Shown here one piece after another: positions 9,067 through 18,166 of a stretch of 64,000 nt of DNA. Each line of letters begins with the position of its first letter. The stretch's first letter is position 1. The notes beneath the pieces are model-generated. The model ran no database searches. It saw only the letters and a list, made by a program, of their open reading frames with translations, and was not told where the DNA came from. This stretch comes from UBA2040 sp963977135 (GTDB taxonomy: Bacteria; Bacteroidota; Bacteroidia; Flavobacteriales_D; Crocinitomicaceae). The stretch covers positions 62,001-126,000 of the forward strand of contig CAXBNN010000003.1 in NCBI GenBank assembly GCA_963977135.1, read 5' to 3'. The position numbers and the translations under genes are program-made.

Positions 9067-9424
9067 CGGACTCATTTGCCTAATTAGTATTTTAATCATT
9101 CATATTGTTGCCTATTTCCTTGCACAAAACTCATATCCAGAGTTGAATGCCGACTTTTTAATCAAAGAAATTGGTTATAGTGCTGTGATTTTGAGTTTAG
9201 GAACTCTTATTATGTATCTAAAATTCAGGGAAGGTCAATTTGTTAGCCGATTTATGATAATCACTGTTTTTCAAATGTTAGCTATACTCTCTTTTATATT
9301 AGCACTCGTTTACCTTAAAGTTAAACCCCTTCAAACCCACGGCATCCTATTCATTCTGACCTATTTGTCAGGAATGGCAGTGCAAACTATTTTCTTTCTT
9401 ACTTTTTCAAAAAAGACCTCTTAA
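9056..9424 (+). CDS. four-helix membrane protein, AtpI-like position
   Basis: 122 residues with four predicted transmembrane helices and no soluble domain (for example NSGLICLISILIIHIVAYFLAQ and LAILSFILALVYL). It overlaps the AtpZ-like gene by 11 bases. In related Bacteroidota a protein of this size and topology lies between AtpZ and atpB and is taken as ATP synthase subunit I-like; that is an inference from position, since no signature motif is visible. Here the next gene is bcp, with its own promoter. Confidence 0.75.
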   Translation: MKNSGLICLISILIIHIVAYFLAQNSYPELNADFLIKEIGYSAVILSLGTLIMYLKFREGQFVSRFMIITVFQMLAILSFILALVYLKVKPLQTHGILFILTYLSGMAVQTIFFLTFSKKTS

Positions 9425-9454
9425 TCGTTTTTCGTGAACAATTTTAGTTGAATG

Positions 9455-9485
9455 TTTGTTGATTAGAAAATAAACATTACATTTG
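9455..9485 (+). promoter_or_regulatory. predicted bcp promoter
   Basis: TTTG (9455-9458), a 19-base spacer, and TACATTTG (9478-9485): a full match to the Bacteroidota -33/-7 consensus. Expected leader about 16 bases. One of the best promoters in the window. Confidence 0.75.
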
Positions 9486-9504
9486 ATTAAAATTTCGTCA
9501 AAAC

Positions 9505-9975
9505 ATGAAGCATCTTAAAATCGGAGACAACGCTCCAAGTTGGTCAGGGAAAAATGAAACGGGTGAAACCATTGGTTCCAAAGACTTTAAAGGAAAGAAA
9601 CTGGCAGTGTATTTTTATCCAAAGGATAATACGCCAGGTTGTACAACCCAAGCTTGTAACATTCGTGACAACTATTCTTTACTTCAAAAGGAAGGCATTA
9701 ACATTATTGGTGTAAGTGCGGATAGTGAAAAAATGCACCAAAAATTTATTGATAAACAGAACTTGCCTTTTCCATTGATTGCGGATGAAGATAAATCTGT
9801 TATAGAAAGTTTTGGTGTTTGGGGTGAGAAAAAATTCATGGGAAAAATATACGATGGAATACATCGCACGACATTCCTTATGAACGAATCAGGAAAAGTC
9901 ATCGACATTATCGAGAAGCCAAAAACGAAAGCTCATGCCGAAGAAATTTTAGAAAGTTTTAAAAAAAATAGTTGA
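9505..9975 (+). CDS. bcp: thioredoxin-dependent thiol peroxidase (BCP/PrxQ)
   Basis: A 156-residue atypical 2-Cys peroxiredoxin of the BCP/PrxQ type that reduces hydrogen peroxide and organic hydroperoxides in the cytoplasm. The motif NTPGCTTQACNIRD carries the peroxidatic Cys46 and the resolving Cys51 five residues later, the PrxQ arrangement. GDNAPSW at the N-terminus and RTTFLMNESGKV near the end are also typical. It precedes recA by 87 bases, and has its own strong promoter. Regulation by the OxyR encoded at 48 kb is plausible but no site was identified. Confidence 0.95.
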   Translation: MKHLKIGDNAPSWSGKNETGETIGSKDFKGKKLAVYFYPKDNTPGCTTQACNIRDNYSLLQKEGINIIGVSADSEKMHQKFIDKQNLPFPLIADEDKSVIESFGVWGEKKFMGKIYDGIHRTTFLMNESGKVIDIIEKPKTKAHAEEILESFKKNS

Positions 9976-10062
9976 ACGTAAATCGATTACGTTCTGCTAT
10001 CCCAACTTTGTACCATAATAATTAATCATCCTGCTGAAACAGGAAACTAAACATAAACCGAT

Positions 10063-11088
10063 ATGTCAGTTAAAGAAGTAAACTCAGAAAAATTAAAAGC
10101 ACTCCAGCTTACCATGGAGAAGCTTGAAAAAACTTACGGTAAAGGCACCGTAATGAAATTAGGCGATAACCCAATTGTAGATGTTGAGGTAATCCCAACA
10201 GGATCACTTACACTAGATTTAGCTTTAGGAATTCAAGGTTACCCTAAAGGCAGAGTCGTTGAAATATATGGTCCAGAATCATCTGGAAAAACGACACTTG
10301 CGATTCATGCAATTGCAGAATGTCAAAAACAAGGTGGAATTGCAGCTTTCATTGATGCTGAGCATGCCTTTGACCAATTCTACGCACGTAAACTAGGTGT
10401 AGATATAGAAAACTTAATTATCTCTCAACCGGATAATGGTGAACAAGCTTTAGAAATTGCTGACAATTTAATACGCTCAGGAGCAGTTGATATTGTTGTT
10501 ATTGATTCTGTTGCTGCATTGACTCCAAAAGCTGAAATTGAAGGTGAAATGGGAGATTCTCAAATGGGCCTTCAAGCTAGATTGATGTCAAAAGCCTTAA
10601 GAAAACTAACCGGTTCTATCAATAAAGCAGGTACATGCTGTATTTTCATCAATCAATTGCGTGAAAAAATTGGTGTGATGTTCGGAAATCCAGAAACTAC
10701 TACTGGTGGAAATGCTTTGAAGTTTTATGCATCAGTTCGTTTGGATATACGCCGATCTACTCAAATTAAAGATGGTGATGAAGCAATAGGAAACAGAGTA
10801 AAGGTTAAAGTTGTGAAAAACAAAGTTGCTCCGCCATTCCGAAAAGCAGAATTCGATATTATGTATGGCGAAGGAATTTCAAAAGTTGGTGAAATTATCG
10901 ACTTAGGAGTTGAACTAAACATCGTTAAGAAAAGTGGTTCATGGTTCTCATATGGCGACACTAAACTAGGACAAGGTCGAGATGCCGTAAAACAACTTGT
11001 TCTTGACAATCCAGAATTGATGGAAGAATTGGAAGACAAAATTAAAGAAGCTCTTAGTACTACTGGTACACCCGTATTAGTAGAGTAA
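10063..11088 (+). CDS. recA: recombinase A
   Basis: 341 residues, standard RecA length. The Walker A motif GPESSGKT is at residues 70-77, Walker B VDIVVIDSVAAL follows, and the L2 loop region FINQLREKIGVMFGNPETTTGG is intact. RecA forms filaments on single-stranded DNA, drives homologous recombination and promotes LexA self-cleavage. Unlike many RecA proteins it ends shortly after the core, without a long acidic tail. No SOS box was recognised upstream. A strong terminator follows. Confidence 0.98.
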   Translation: MSVKEVNSEKLKALQLTMEKLEKTYGKGTVMKLGDNPIVDVEVIPTGSLTLDLALGIQGYPKGRVVEIYGPESSGKTTLAIHAIAECQKQGGIAAFIDAEHAFDQFYARKLGVDIENLIISQPDNGEQALEIADNLIRSGAVDIVVIDSVAALTPKAEIEGEMGDSQMGLQARLMSKALRKLTGSINKAGTCCIFINQLREKIGVMFGNPETTTGGNALKFYASVRLDIRRSTQIKDGDEAIGNRVKVKVVKNKVAPPFRKAEFDIMYGEGISKVGEIIDLGVELNIVKKSGSWFSYGDTKLGQGRDAVKQLVLDNPELMEELEDKIKEALSTTGTPVLVE

Positions 11089-11104
11089 ACTAACTGCATA
11101 TCGG

Positions 11105-11140
11105 AAGATGGCATCTGTTAATTCAGGTGCCATTTTTTTT
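11105..11140 (+). terminator. recA Rho-independent terminator
   Basis: Stem GATGGCATCTG / CAGGTGCCAT (one G-T wobble), six-base loop TTAATT, then eight T. It lies 16 bases after the recA stop codon. Its presence argues against translation starts for the next gene at the upstream in-frame ATGs inside or next to it. Confidence 0.9.
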
Positions 11141-11212
11141 ATGTCCTACTTTCAAAATGGTTTTAAGAAATTTATCCTTAAATTTACTGCGCTTAATATA
11201 AATCATAGAACT

Positions 11213-13870
11213 ATGAAATTACTTTTTACATTCTTATTCTCCGCCCTATCGATTTCGCTTTTTGCGCAAAGTCATTTTACCTCAGTTGAAATGACTTCAA
11301 CTGAGCTTCAAGAGCGAGAAATTTCAACGACAAAAGCTATTTATTACCAGGCAGATTTACTGTCAATTGAGAATGCCGTAAAAAACATGGCATATCGTGA
11401 AGAGGCTAATATCGTAAACTCAACGAATTTGTTTTCTGTTCCTGATGGGAATGGGATTATGCAAACGTTCCGAGTTCTTCGTAACAAAACAATGGATCCA
11501 TTGTTAAATGCATTATTTCCCTCAATAATTAGTTTCGAAGGATATAACATCAACAACCCCGTAATGAAAGCAAAATTTGACGTTACTCCGCAAGGATTTC
11601 ATGCTATGATATACGGACCTGAGCAAAGCACTATTTTCATTGACCCAATTTCAAGATTGACGCCAAATAAGGTAATGGTTTATGCTAAAAAAGATTTCTA
11701 TACTACGAAACAAATGGCTTGTAGTTTTGACGATAACCAAAACAATATTGAAGAGGCTTTAAGCTTTGGTGAAGTGGTTAGGCCTCCTTATGGAAGCTGC
11801 CAGCTTCGTACTTATAGATTAGCATTGGCTGGAACTACTGAATATGTTGCTTTTCATAGTGGATTTACAAACGCTGCTGCGAATCAGGTGACTACAATGA
11901 ATCGTGTAAACGGAGTTTACGAGCGTGACATGGCAATTACCATGACAATAATTCCTAATAATAACTTGCTAATCTATGCGGGTGCGGATCCATATTCGAA
12001 TGGAAATGCCAGTGCAATGCTTGGTGAGAATCAATCAAATATAACAAGTACAATTGGTTCTGCGAATTATGATATTGGACACGTATTTGGAACCAATTCT
12101 GGTGGAATTGCTGGTTTAGGGGTTGTTTGTAATTCTTCGCAAAAAGCGCGTGGTGTAACTGGAAGTGGATCCCCAATTGGCGATCCTTTTGATATTGATT
12201 ATGTAGCTCACGAAATGGGACATCAATTTAAAGCTAATCATACTCAAAATAATAGCTGTAATAGAAATGGTGCAACGGCGGTAGAACCAGGTAGTGCAAG
12301 CACCATCATGGGATATGCTGGAATTTGTTCGCCAAACGTTCAAAGCAATAGTGACGATCACTTCCATGGAATTAGTATGGGCGAAATTTCTGCATTTATT
12401 TTGACTAGTGGTGGAACATGCGCCGCTGTAACGGCATTATCAAATAATGCCCCAGTAATTACTAGTACAAATGGGGGTGTGTATGTTCCAGCAAATACTC
12501 CTTTTGCTTTAACAGCGGTTGCTTCTGATCCAGATTCAGATCCTTTAACTTACAATTGGGAGCAAACAGATAACGCTGTAAGCACGCAACCTCCAGTTGC
12601 ATCATCTTCAAATGGCCCTAACTTCCGAAGTAACTCTTCATTAACTAGTCCAACTAGATATTTCCCTAGTTTGGCTTCAATAAATAGCAATGGTCCATTT
12701 ACCTGGGAAGTAATTCCTTCAGTTTCACGAACAATGACTTTCCGTGTTACTGTAAGAGATAATTCTCCAGGTGCAGGTGGTTGCGCAGAATACATGAACA
12801 CGACTATTTCAACCATAGCTTCAGCTGGTCCATTTTTGGTAACATATCCGAATACAACTGGAATTACATGGGCAACTTCTTCTATCCAAACTGTAACTTG
12901 GTCAGTAGCCAATACAACTGCTGCTCCAATCAATGCAGCTAATGTGAGCATTTACCTTTCTACAGACGGTGGATTAACTTTTCCTACACTTCTTTTGGCA
13001 AATACACCAAATGATGGTTCTCAAAGTGTAACAGTGCCAGGCACCGTTACTACAACTGCCAAAATTATGGTCATCTCAGCGAATGGAACTTTCTTCGATA
13101 TTTCTGATAATAACTTTACTATTTCAGGAACTCCTTGTAATGCACCTAGCTTCCCAATTTTGTCAGGTCCAACTACAATTTGTGGAGGTGAAGCTGCTAC
13201 ATTATCTTTAACAGGATCATTAAATGATGCAACGACATGGCAATGGTATGCAGGTTCTTGCGGCGGATCGCCAGTAGGAACCGGAATGTCAATAAATGTA
13301 TTGCCATCTTCTACAACAACATATTATGTTAGAGGAACTGGTGGTTGTGTGACGAATCAACCTTGTGCGACGCAAACAGTTACTGTTACTACATTAAACA
13401 CCAATGTTACTCAAAACGGAAGTTTGCTTGCTTCTTTGCAACCACTTTCTGGAACAACATATCAGTGGTTGAATTGTACTAGTGGGAATTCACCAATAGC
13501 TGGAGCCACAAATCAAACTTATCAAGCTACAGCTTTGTTAGGTTCTTATTCTGTTAAAATCACTAAAAACGGTTGTACTGATACTTCAAATTGTTTTGTT
13601 ATAAACACTGCAAGTCTTGATGATTTGAGCAACGTAGACTGGACATTAGCACCGAACCCTACAAATGGCACATCTACTTTAATGTGGTCTAAAAGCAATC
13701 TTGTACAATCTATAAAAGTATTAGATTCAAAAGGTCGTGAAGTAGGTCAAGTTATTGATTTGCAAGACAAACAAGCGACAATCGATTTACAGTCTTTAGA
13801 ATCTGCGATATACTTCATTCAAGTTTATCATAGTAATGGTGTTAAAACCATGAAATTGTTGAAAGACTAG
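11213..13870 (+). CDS. secreted reprolysin-like zinc metalloprotease, T9SS type A cargo
   Basis: 885 residues. The start at 11213 gives a clean signal peptide (MKLLFTFLFSALSISLFAQ); in-frame ATGs further upstream fall in or next to the recA terminator. Layout: propeptide-like region, metallopeptidase domain with the metzincin zinc motif HEMGHQFKANH (His333, His337, His343, catalytic Glu334) and a Met-turn near Met366 (IMGYAG), a PKD/Ig-like domain (VASDPDSDPLTYNWE), a second beta-sandwich, an Ig-like domain with cysteines, and a C-terminal T9SS type A sorting domain (LAPNPTNGTSTLMW ... GVKTMKLLKD). It is exported across both membranes and anchored or released at the surface, probably for protein degradation. 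Confidence 0.92.
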   Translation: MKLLFTFLFSALSISLFAQSHFTSVEMTSTELQEREISTTKAIYYQADLLSIENAVKNMAYREEANIVNSTNLFSVPDGNGIMQTFRVLRNKTMDPLLNALFPSIISFEGYNINNPVMKAKFDVTPQGFHAMIYGPEQSTIFIDPISRLTPNKVMVYAKKDFYTTKQMACSFDDNQNNIEEALSFGEVVRPPYGSCQLRTYRLALAGTTEYVAFHSGFTNAAANQVTTMNRVNGVYERDMAITMTIIPNNNLLIYAGADPYSNGNASAMLGENQSNITSTIGSANYDIGHVFGTNSGGIAGLGVVCNSSQKARGVTGSGSPIGDPFDIDYVAHEMGHQFKANHTQNNSCNRNGATAVEPGSASTIMGYAGICSPNVQSNSDDHFHGISMGEISAFILTSGGTCAAVTALSNNAPVITSTNGGVYVPANTPFALTAVASDPDSDPLTYNWEQTDNAVSTQPPVASSSNGPNFRSNSSLTSPTRYFPSLASINSNGPFTWEVIPSVSRTMTFRVTVRDNSPGAGGCAEYMNTTISTIASAGPFLVTYPNTTGITWATSSIQTVTWSVANTTAAPINAANVSIYLSTDGGLTFPTLLLANTPNDGSQSVTVPGTVTTTAKIMVISANGTFFDISDNNFTISGTPCNAPSFPILSGPTTICGGEAATLSLTGSLNDATTWQWYAGSCGGSPVGTGMSINVLPSSTTTYYVRGTGGCVTNQPCATQTVTVTTLNTNVTQNGSLLASLQPLSGTTYQWLNCTSGNSPIAGATNQTYQATALLGSYSVKITKNGCTDTSNCFVINTASLDDLSNVDWTLAPNPTNGTSTLMWSKSNLVQSIKVLDSKGREVGQVIDLQDKQATIDLQSLESAIYFIQVYHSNGVKTMKLLKD

Positions 13871-13886
13871 TTACTTAAGAATAAAA

Positions 13887-13931
13887 TATCCCAACCTTCT
13901 TCAAGTCTATTATTGATAGACGGTTGGGATA
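13887..13931. terminator. long two-part hairpin after the metalloprotease gene
   Basis: Outer arms TATCCCAACC / GGTTGGGATA enclose inner arms GTCTAT / ATAGAC. Only a weak T-rich tail follows, so it is a probable terminator for the protease gene. It ends just before the gpsA -7 element and might also affect gpsA expression. Confidence 0.6.
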
Positions 13932-13939
13932 ATATTCTA

Positions 13940-13947
13940 TATTTTTG
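13940..13947 (+). promoter_or_regulatory. -7 promoter element of gpsA-lysC
   Basis: TATTTTTG fits TAnnTTTG, ending 11 bases before the gpsA ATG and implying a leader of only about 8 bases. No matching -33 element at the expected distance; the region upstream is occupied by the hairpin. Confidence 0.45.
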
Positions 13948-13958
13948 CGTCTTTCAAA

Positions 13959-14957
13959 ATGGAACATAAAAGGAAAATAGCGGTAATTGGTGGGGGTAGT
14001 TGGGCTACGGCTCTAGTAAAAATACTCTGCAACAATGCTGACTCTGTAAATTGGTGGATGAGAAGCAATGAATCTGTTCAACACATTCTAAAATTCAGAA
14101 AGAATCCAAAATATCTTCAATCCGTCGAGTTCGATTTGAATAAGATAAATGTTAGCACTGATTTGGCTGAAATCATTGAACCAGCTGATATAGTAATAAT
14201 AGCCACTCCTTCTGCATTTCTTACTGAAATATTCTCAGCAATTAATCCCCAGGTTCTTAGTGGTAAAATCGTTTTTTCAGCGGTAAAAGGTATCATTCCA
14301 GAGTTTAATGCTATCCCAGCTCGTTTCATTCACAAGACATTTGGAACGCCTTATGACAAAATTGGGATAATCTGCGGACCTTGCCACGCTGAAGAAGTTG
14401 CGCTCGAGCGTTTAAGTTATTTAACTATTGCTTGTCAGCGTGAAGACCATGCTGAAGAAATGGCTGAAGCATTGAGATGTCGTTATATCAAAACTACCGT
14501 TTCGGACGATTTATTTGGAACAGAAATTTCAGCTGTACTCAAAAACGTTTATTCCTTAGCTTCCGGTATTTGCTCAGGATTAGGATATGGAGACAATTTC
14601 CAAGCCGTGTTAATTTCCAACGCCATAATAGAAATAGAAAATTTCATTGATGAAGTGAGTCCTATTCACCGCGATGTTAAAACGAGCGCCTATCTGGGAG
14701 ATTTATTGGTAACCGCTTATTCAAAATTCTCTCGTAATAGAACCTTCGGTTTTATGATTGGGAAAGGGTATTCTGTGAAAACAGCCCAGTTGGAAATGGA
14801 TATGATTGCTGAAGGATATTACGCAACAAAAAGCGTAGTAGAAATGAACAAGAAATTTCAAGTAGAAATGCCTATTGTTGACGCCGTTTATAATATTCTT
14901 TATGAAAAGATTTCGCCAGCAATTGAAATGAGAATATTATCTGATAAATTGAGTTAA
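13959..14957 (+). CDS. gpsA: glycerol-3-phosphate dehydrogenase (NAD(P)+)
   Basis: 332 residues. GpsA reduces dihydroxyacetone phosphate to sn-glycerol 3-phosphate, the backbone of phospholipids. The N-terminal nucleotide-binding motif GGGSWATALVKIL, the GPCHAEEVA active-site region, and the C-terminal catalytic block ISAVLKNVYSLASGICSGLGYGDN with a later SAYLGDLLVTAYSKFSRNRTFG are all present. Its stop overlaps the lysC start (TAATG), so the two are translationally coupled. Confidence 0.96.
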   Translation: MEHKRKIAVIGGGSWATALVKILCNNADSVNWWMRSNESVQHILKFRKNPKYLQSVEFDLNKINVSTDLAEIIEPADIVIIATPSAFLTEIFSAINPQVLSGKIVFSAVKGIIPEFNAIPARFIHKTFGTPYDKIGIICGPCHAEEVALERLSYLTIACQREDHAEEMAEALRCRYIKTTVSDDLFGTEISAVLKNVYSLASGICSGLGYGDNFQAVLISNAIIEIENFIDEVSPIHRDVKTSAYLGDLLVTAYSKFSRNRTFGFMIGKGYSVKTAQLEMDMIAEGYYATKSVVEMNKKFQVEMPIVDAVYNILYEKISPAIEMRILSDKLS

Positions 14958-16231
14958 TGAAAGTTTTCAAGTTTGGTGGAGCTTCAGTTAAAAACGCCGA
15001 AGCAGTTCGCAACGTTTCAAGAATTCTACATCTTTTTGAAGGTGAAAAAATTATCGTCGTAGTTTCGGCTATGGGCAAAATGACCAATGCTTTTGAAGAA
15101 GTTGCCAACTTTTTTTGGTCGAAAAATGAAGCCGAATTCAATCGGAAAATTCAAGAGATTGAAGACTTTCATTTTGATTTAATTGATGACCTTTTTGAAA
15201 CTGACTCTGAAAAAATAAAAGCCTTATTGCAATCCGTTTTGAGTGAATTGAAAATCTCTTTTAATAAAACGGAACGCAAATCTTTCGATTTTGAATATGC
15301 TCAAATAGTCTCTCTAGGTGAAGTGTTATCCACCTTGATTGTAAATGAATTTATGAACATCGACGGTCATAAATCGAACTGGTCTGATGCTAGAACGATT
15401 ATCCGTACTAACCATAACTATCGAGAAGCTGAAATTGATTGGAAAGGCACCGAATTTCTTATTCAAGAAAATTTCCTTCCTCTTTTTGAGACCAATTCTA
15501 TTCAGGTAACCCAAGGATTCATCGGTCATACTTCTGATTATTTTACGACCACTTTAGGAAGAGAAGGTTCGGATTTCACTGCTGGAATATTTGCCTATTG
15601 CGTTAATGCCGAAAGCGTGACTATCTGGAAAGATGTGCCCGGAATGCTTAATGCAGATCCAAAATTCTTTGAGAATACCATAAAATTGGATAGAATTTCT
15701 TTTCGAGAAGCAATTGAATTATCGTATTACGGAGCTTCCGTTATACACCCAAAAACCATCAAACCACTTCAAAACAAAAAAATTCCTTTGTTTGTCAAGT
15801 CCTTTTTAAATCCAAAGGAACCAGGCACAATGATTCAAGAAGCCTCTGAGTTTGACCATTTGATTCCTTCCTTCATTTTCAAACACAAACAACTGCTCTT
15901 GTCATTTACACCAAAGGACTTTTCATTTATTGTTGAGGAAAACTTGAGTGATATATTCAATCGACTATCACGGGCAAATGCCAAAATAAACTTGATGCAA
16001 AATTCAGCCTTGAGTTTTTCTGTTTTGCTCGATGAAGAGAAAATTGATCTGCAAAATATACTTGGACTGTTTGAAAACAATTACACAGTTAAGTTCGATG
16101 AAAATCTTGAATTGGTTACGATTCGTCATTACGACCAAAAAACATTGGATTTAGTAACGAAGAACAAGGAAGTTTTGTTGGAGCAAAAGACAAAAGAAAC
16201 GGCTAGATTAGTCCTTAAACCTCTTTTTTAA
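14957..16231 (+). CDS. lysC: aspartate kinase
   Basis: 424 residues, monofunctional. It opens with the aspartokinase motif MKVFKFGGASVKNAEAVRNV and continues with VVSAMGKMTNAFEE and GREGSDFTAGIFAY (amino-acid kinase fold), then a C-terminal ACT-like regulatory region from about residue 300. The enzyme phosphorylates L-aspartate and commits it to lysine, threonine and methionine (and diaminopimelate) synthesis. There is no homoserine dehydrogenase domain. Coupled to gpsA by a one-base overlap; its last 17 bases overlap the end of the convergent membrane protein gene. Confidence 0.95.
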   Translation: MKVFKFGGASVKNAEAVRNVSRILHLFEGEKIIVVVSAMGKMTNAFEEVANFFWSKNEAEFNRKIQEIEDFHFDLIDDLFETDSEKIKALLQSVLSELKISFNKTERKSFDFEYAQIVSLGEVLSTLIVNEFMNIDGHKSNWSDARTIIRTNHNYREAEIDWKGTEFLIQENFLPLFETNSIQVTQGFIGHTSDYFTTTLGREGSDFTAGIFAYCVNAESVTIWKDVPGMLNADPKFFENTIKLDRISFREAIELSYYGASVIHPKTIKPLQNKKIPLFVKSFLNPKEPGTMIQEASEFDHLIPSFIFKHKQLLLSFTPKDFSFIVEENLSDIFNRLSRANAKINLMQNSALSFSVLLDEEKIDLQNILGLFENNYTVKFDENLELVTIRHYDQKTLDLVTKNKEVLLEQKTKETARLVLKPLF

Positions 16232-16805
16232 AGAACTGCAAATAAATAAAAGGCACCAACACTGCCGACCACAACAAAACTGCGTCATTTAGACCAAAAA
16301 CAGTTGTCGCGATAAGTCCAAGCGAAACGATTCCTAAAACAAAAAGTCTGTAATGAATGTGTTCTGACCACATTTGGGACATTTTCATTTTTAGGTGCAA
16401 ATTCAGCTTTAGAAAGTTCATTTTATATTGCATCCATACATTGACAAAGATTAAAGGAATTAAAATTATTCCTTGTGGCAAACCCATTTCTTTATGATAA
16501 AAGAAGTTTACTATTTCGTTGGAAACGGAAAAATCAGGAAGGCGTATGTACTGTAATAAATGCAGTAGGGTTAAAACTGATAAACCTAATAATACACTTT
16601 TGACTGTGGACTTTTTCCATGTCAAAAGAGTTTCATCACCGCCTTGCGTATTGTATATTCTATTTGCTTGTAAGTTTAAAATAAGCTCTTTAGCAAAAAC
16701 ATCCAAAATATAAAAAAGCAGGATAAAATACCAGCTCCAATCCCAGTAGTAAAAACCTAAAATTGGTAGAATGGCTTCAGCAAAAAGTTGCGTGAATTTT
16801 TGCAT
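16215..16805 (-). CDS. polytopic membrane protein of unknown function
   Basis: 196 residues with about five to six hydrophobic segments (ILPILGFYYWDWSWYFILLFYIL; KSVLLGLSVLTLLHLL; ILIPLIFVNVWMQ; LFVLGIVSLGLIATTVFG; LLWSAVLVPFIYLQFF). No catalytic motif or named family was recognised. It overlaps the stop of the upstream TPR lipoprotein gene by one base, so the two are cotranscribed. Its 3' end overlaps the convergent lysC by 17 bases. Confidence 0.75.
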   Translation of the reverse strand: MQKFTQLFAEAILPILGFYYWDWSWYFILLFYILDVFAKELILNLQANRIYNTQGGDETLLTWKKSTVKSVLLGLSVLTLLHLLQYIRLPDFSVSNEIVNFFYHKEMGLPQGIILIPLIFVNVWMQYKMNFLKLNLHLKMKMSQMWSEHIHYRLFVLGIVSLGLIATTVFGLNDAVLLWSAVLVPFIYLQFFKKEV

Positions 16806-17806
16806 TACTTCAATTTATTCGCAGCTTCCCGTGATTTTTCGAAATCTGGGTCATATTTTAAAGCTCTAGAATACGATTGAAGTGCCTTGCTGACCTCATT
16901 TTTTTCTTCATAACACATGCCCAAATTATGCCATGCTTCAACAAACCTTGGTTCTTGCAATAATGCTCTATCATAAAAAACCATTGCACTATCAATGTCG
17001 TTTTGATAAAACTGTTTTATAAATCCTTGCTGAAATTGTGCCATCGCGAAAGAATCGTCCAACTTATACAGCGCTCTATATTTTTGCAACGCTTCCTCGG
17101 TTTTTCCAAAATACTGATATGCATAGGCCTCAAGGTACAAAACTGACAAATCCTTTGGAGCAATTGAAGCTGCAGTGGTATAATATTCCATACATATTGG
17201 ATTATCCTCTTTTTGGTACAAATTTCCGAGAGCAACATAAGCTTCATAGAATTCAGGGTCTTGTTGCACGGCTGTTTCATAAGACGATTTTGCCAAAGGG
17301 ATTTTATTCATTTGCAGATAATTTGTCCCTTTCAAAATATATGCGTCACGGTATTTTGGATTTATTCGTAATGCTTCGTTGATATACTGAAAAGAGCGAT
17401 CAAAATCTTGCATTAAACTAAATGTCGAAGCCATACTAACCATGGCACGAATATTCTTTGGCTGTTTTTCAATGATATATCCGAAGTGTCGCTGAGCCGT
17501 CATTACTTCTTCTATGGTTCTATCCGATCTATTGTTCAATACGTCAGCGTATAGCATTCGTGCATCTATATTGTTTGAATCAAGTCGAAATGCCTTTGCA
17601 GCAGACGACATTGATTTTTCAAAATTATATTTTTCAAAGTAATATTGCCCGTGGCGTATGAGGATAGGAACACTATCCGGATATCGTACCAACAAACTAT
17701 CTATATTTTTTGACTCTTTTTTTACTTGCGGTTTAGTATCTCCACCACAATTTTGTAGTGACAAACCAACCAACAAAAAAGCTATTATTCCAATCCAAAT
17801 TTTCAT
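16805..17806 (-). CDS. TPR-repeat lipoprotein
   Basis: 333 residues. A signal peptide ending in LSLQNC gives a lipid-anchored Cys20. The rest is a nearly continuous array of tetratricopeptide repeats with typical W/Y-LG-Y...A...Y..AL..DP spacing, for example AYVALGNLYQKEDNP and AWHNLGMCYEEKNEVSKALQSYSRALKYDPD. TPR lipoproteins of this kind are protein-protein scaffolds in the periplasm or at the outer membrane. First gene of a two-gene unit with the downstream membrane protein. Partner unknown. Confidence 0.88.
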   Translation of the reverse strand: MKIWIGIIAFLLVGLSLQNCGGDTKPQVKKESKNIDSLLVRYPDSVPILIRHGQYYFEKYNFEKSMSSAAKAFRLDSNNIDARMLYADVLNNRSDRTIEEVMTAQRHFGYIIEKQPKNIRAMVSMASTFSLMQDFDRSFQYINEALRINPKYRDAYILKGTNYLQMNKIPLAKSSYETAVQQDPEFYEAYVALGNLYQKEDNPICMEYYTTAASIAPKDLSVLYLEAYAYQYFGKTEEALQKYRALYKLDDSFAMAQFQQGFIKQFYQNDIDSAMVFYDRALLQEPRFVEAWHNLGMCYEEKNEVSKALQSYSRALKYDPDFEKSREAANKLK

Positions 17807-17882
17807 ACCGCAAATTTAGTAGAATTTCGTTCTTGTTGAAATGCTAATTTTTACCAAAATACACGAGTCTACGCGAAATAAT

Positions 17883-17914
17883 TTTGAACCATTTGACAAA
17901 AGGTTGTAATTTTG
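17883..17914 (+). promoter_or_regulatory. promoter for the small CSQC membrane protein
   Basis: TTTG (17883-17886), a 20-base spacer and TAATTTTG (17907-17914). The ATG at 17919 begins only five bases after the last G, so the transcript would be leaderless or nearly so, unless translation begins downstream. Confidence 0.6.
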
Positions 17915-17918
17915 CAAT

Positions 17919-18164
17919 ATGAATAAAAAGGGTATTCTAGTTTTACTGTTTTTCGCCGTATTTTTCGCATTTGATGCTTACAGCCAAGGCTGTTCGCAAT
18001 GCAAAATGTTGGCTGAGCAATCCTCTGAGTTAGACGAAGCTTCTTTTGGAAGTAATATTAATATGGGAATTCTCTATTTAATGACCATTCCTTATATCCT
18101 ATTGTTTTTGCTTTTTAGAAAACGAATTTTCTCTTTCTTAAAAAGCTTGAAGAAAACGAACTAA
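17919..18164 (+). CDS. small membrane protein with a CSQC motif
   Basis: 81 residues: a signal peptide or first helix (GILVLLFFAVFFAFDAYSQ), then a short exported segment starting GCSQCKMLAEQSSELDEASFGSNIN, and a second helix (GILYLMTIPYILLFLLF) followed by a basic tail. The CxxC pair would face the periplasm. I know similar short Bacteroidota proteins (signal, CSQCK..., helix) but no assigned function. Metal or redox roles are guesses. Convergent with the PorP/SprF gene, only two bases between stops. Confidence 0.75.
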   Translation: MNKKGILVLLFFAVFFAFDAYSQGCSQCKMLAEQSSELDEASFGSNINMGILYLMTIPYILLFLLFRKRIFSFLKSLKKTN

Positions 18165-18166
18165 TA

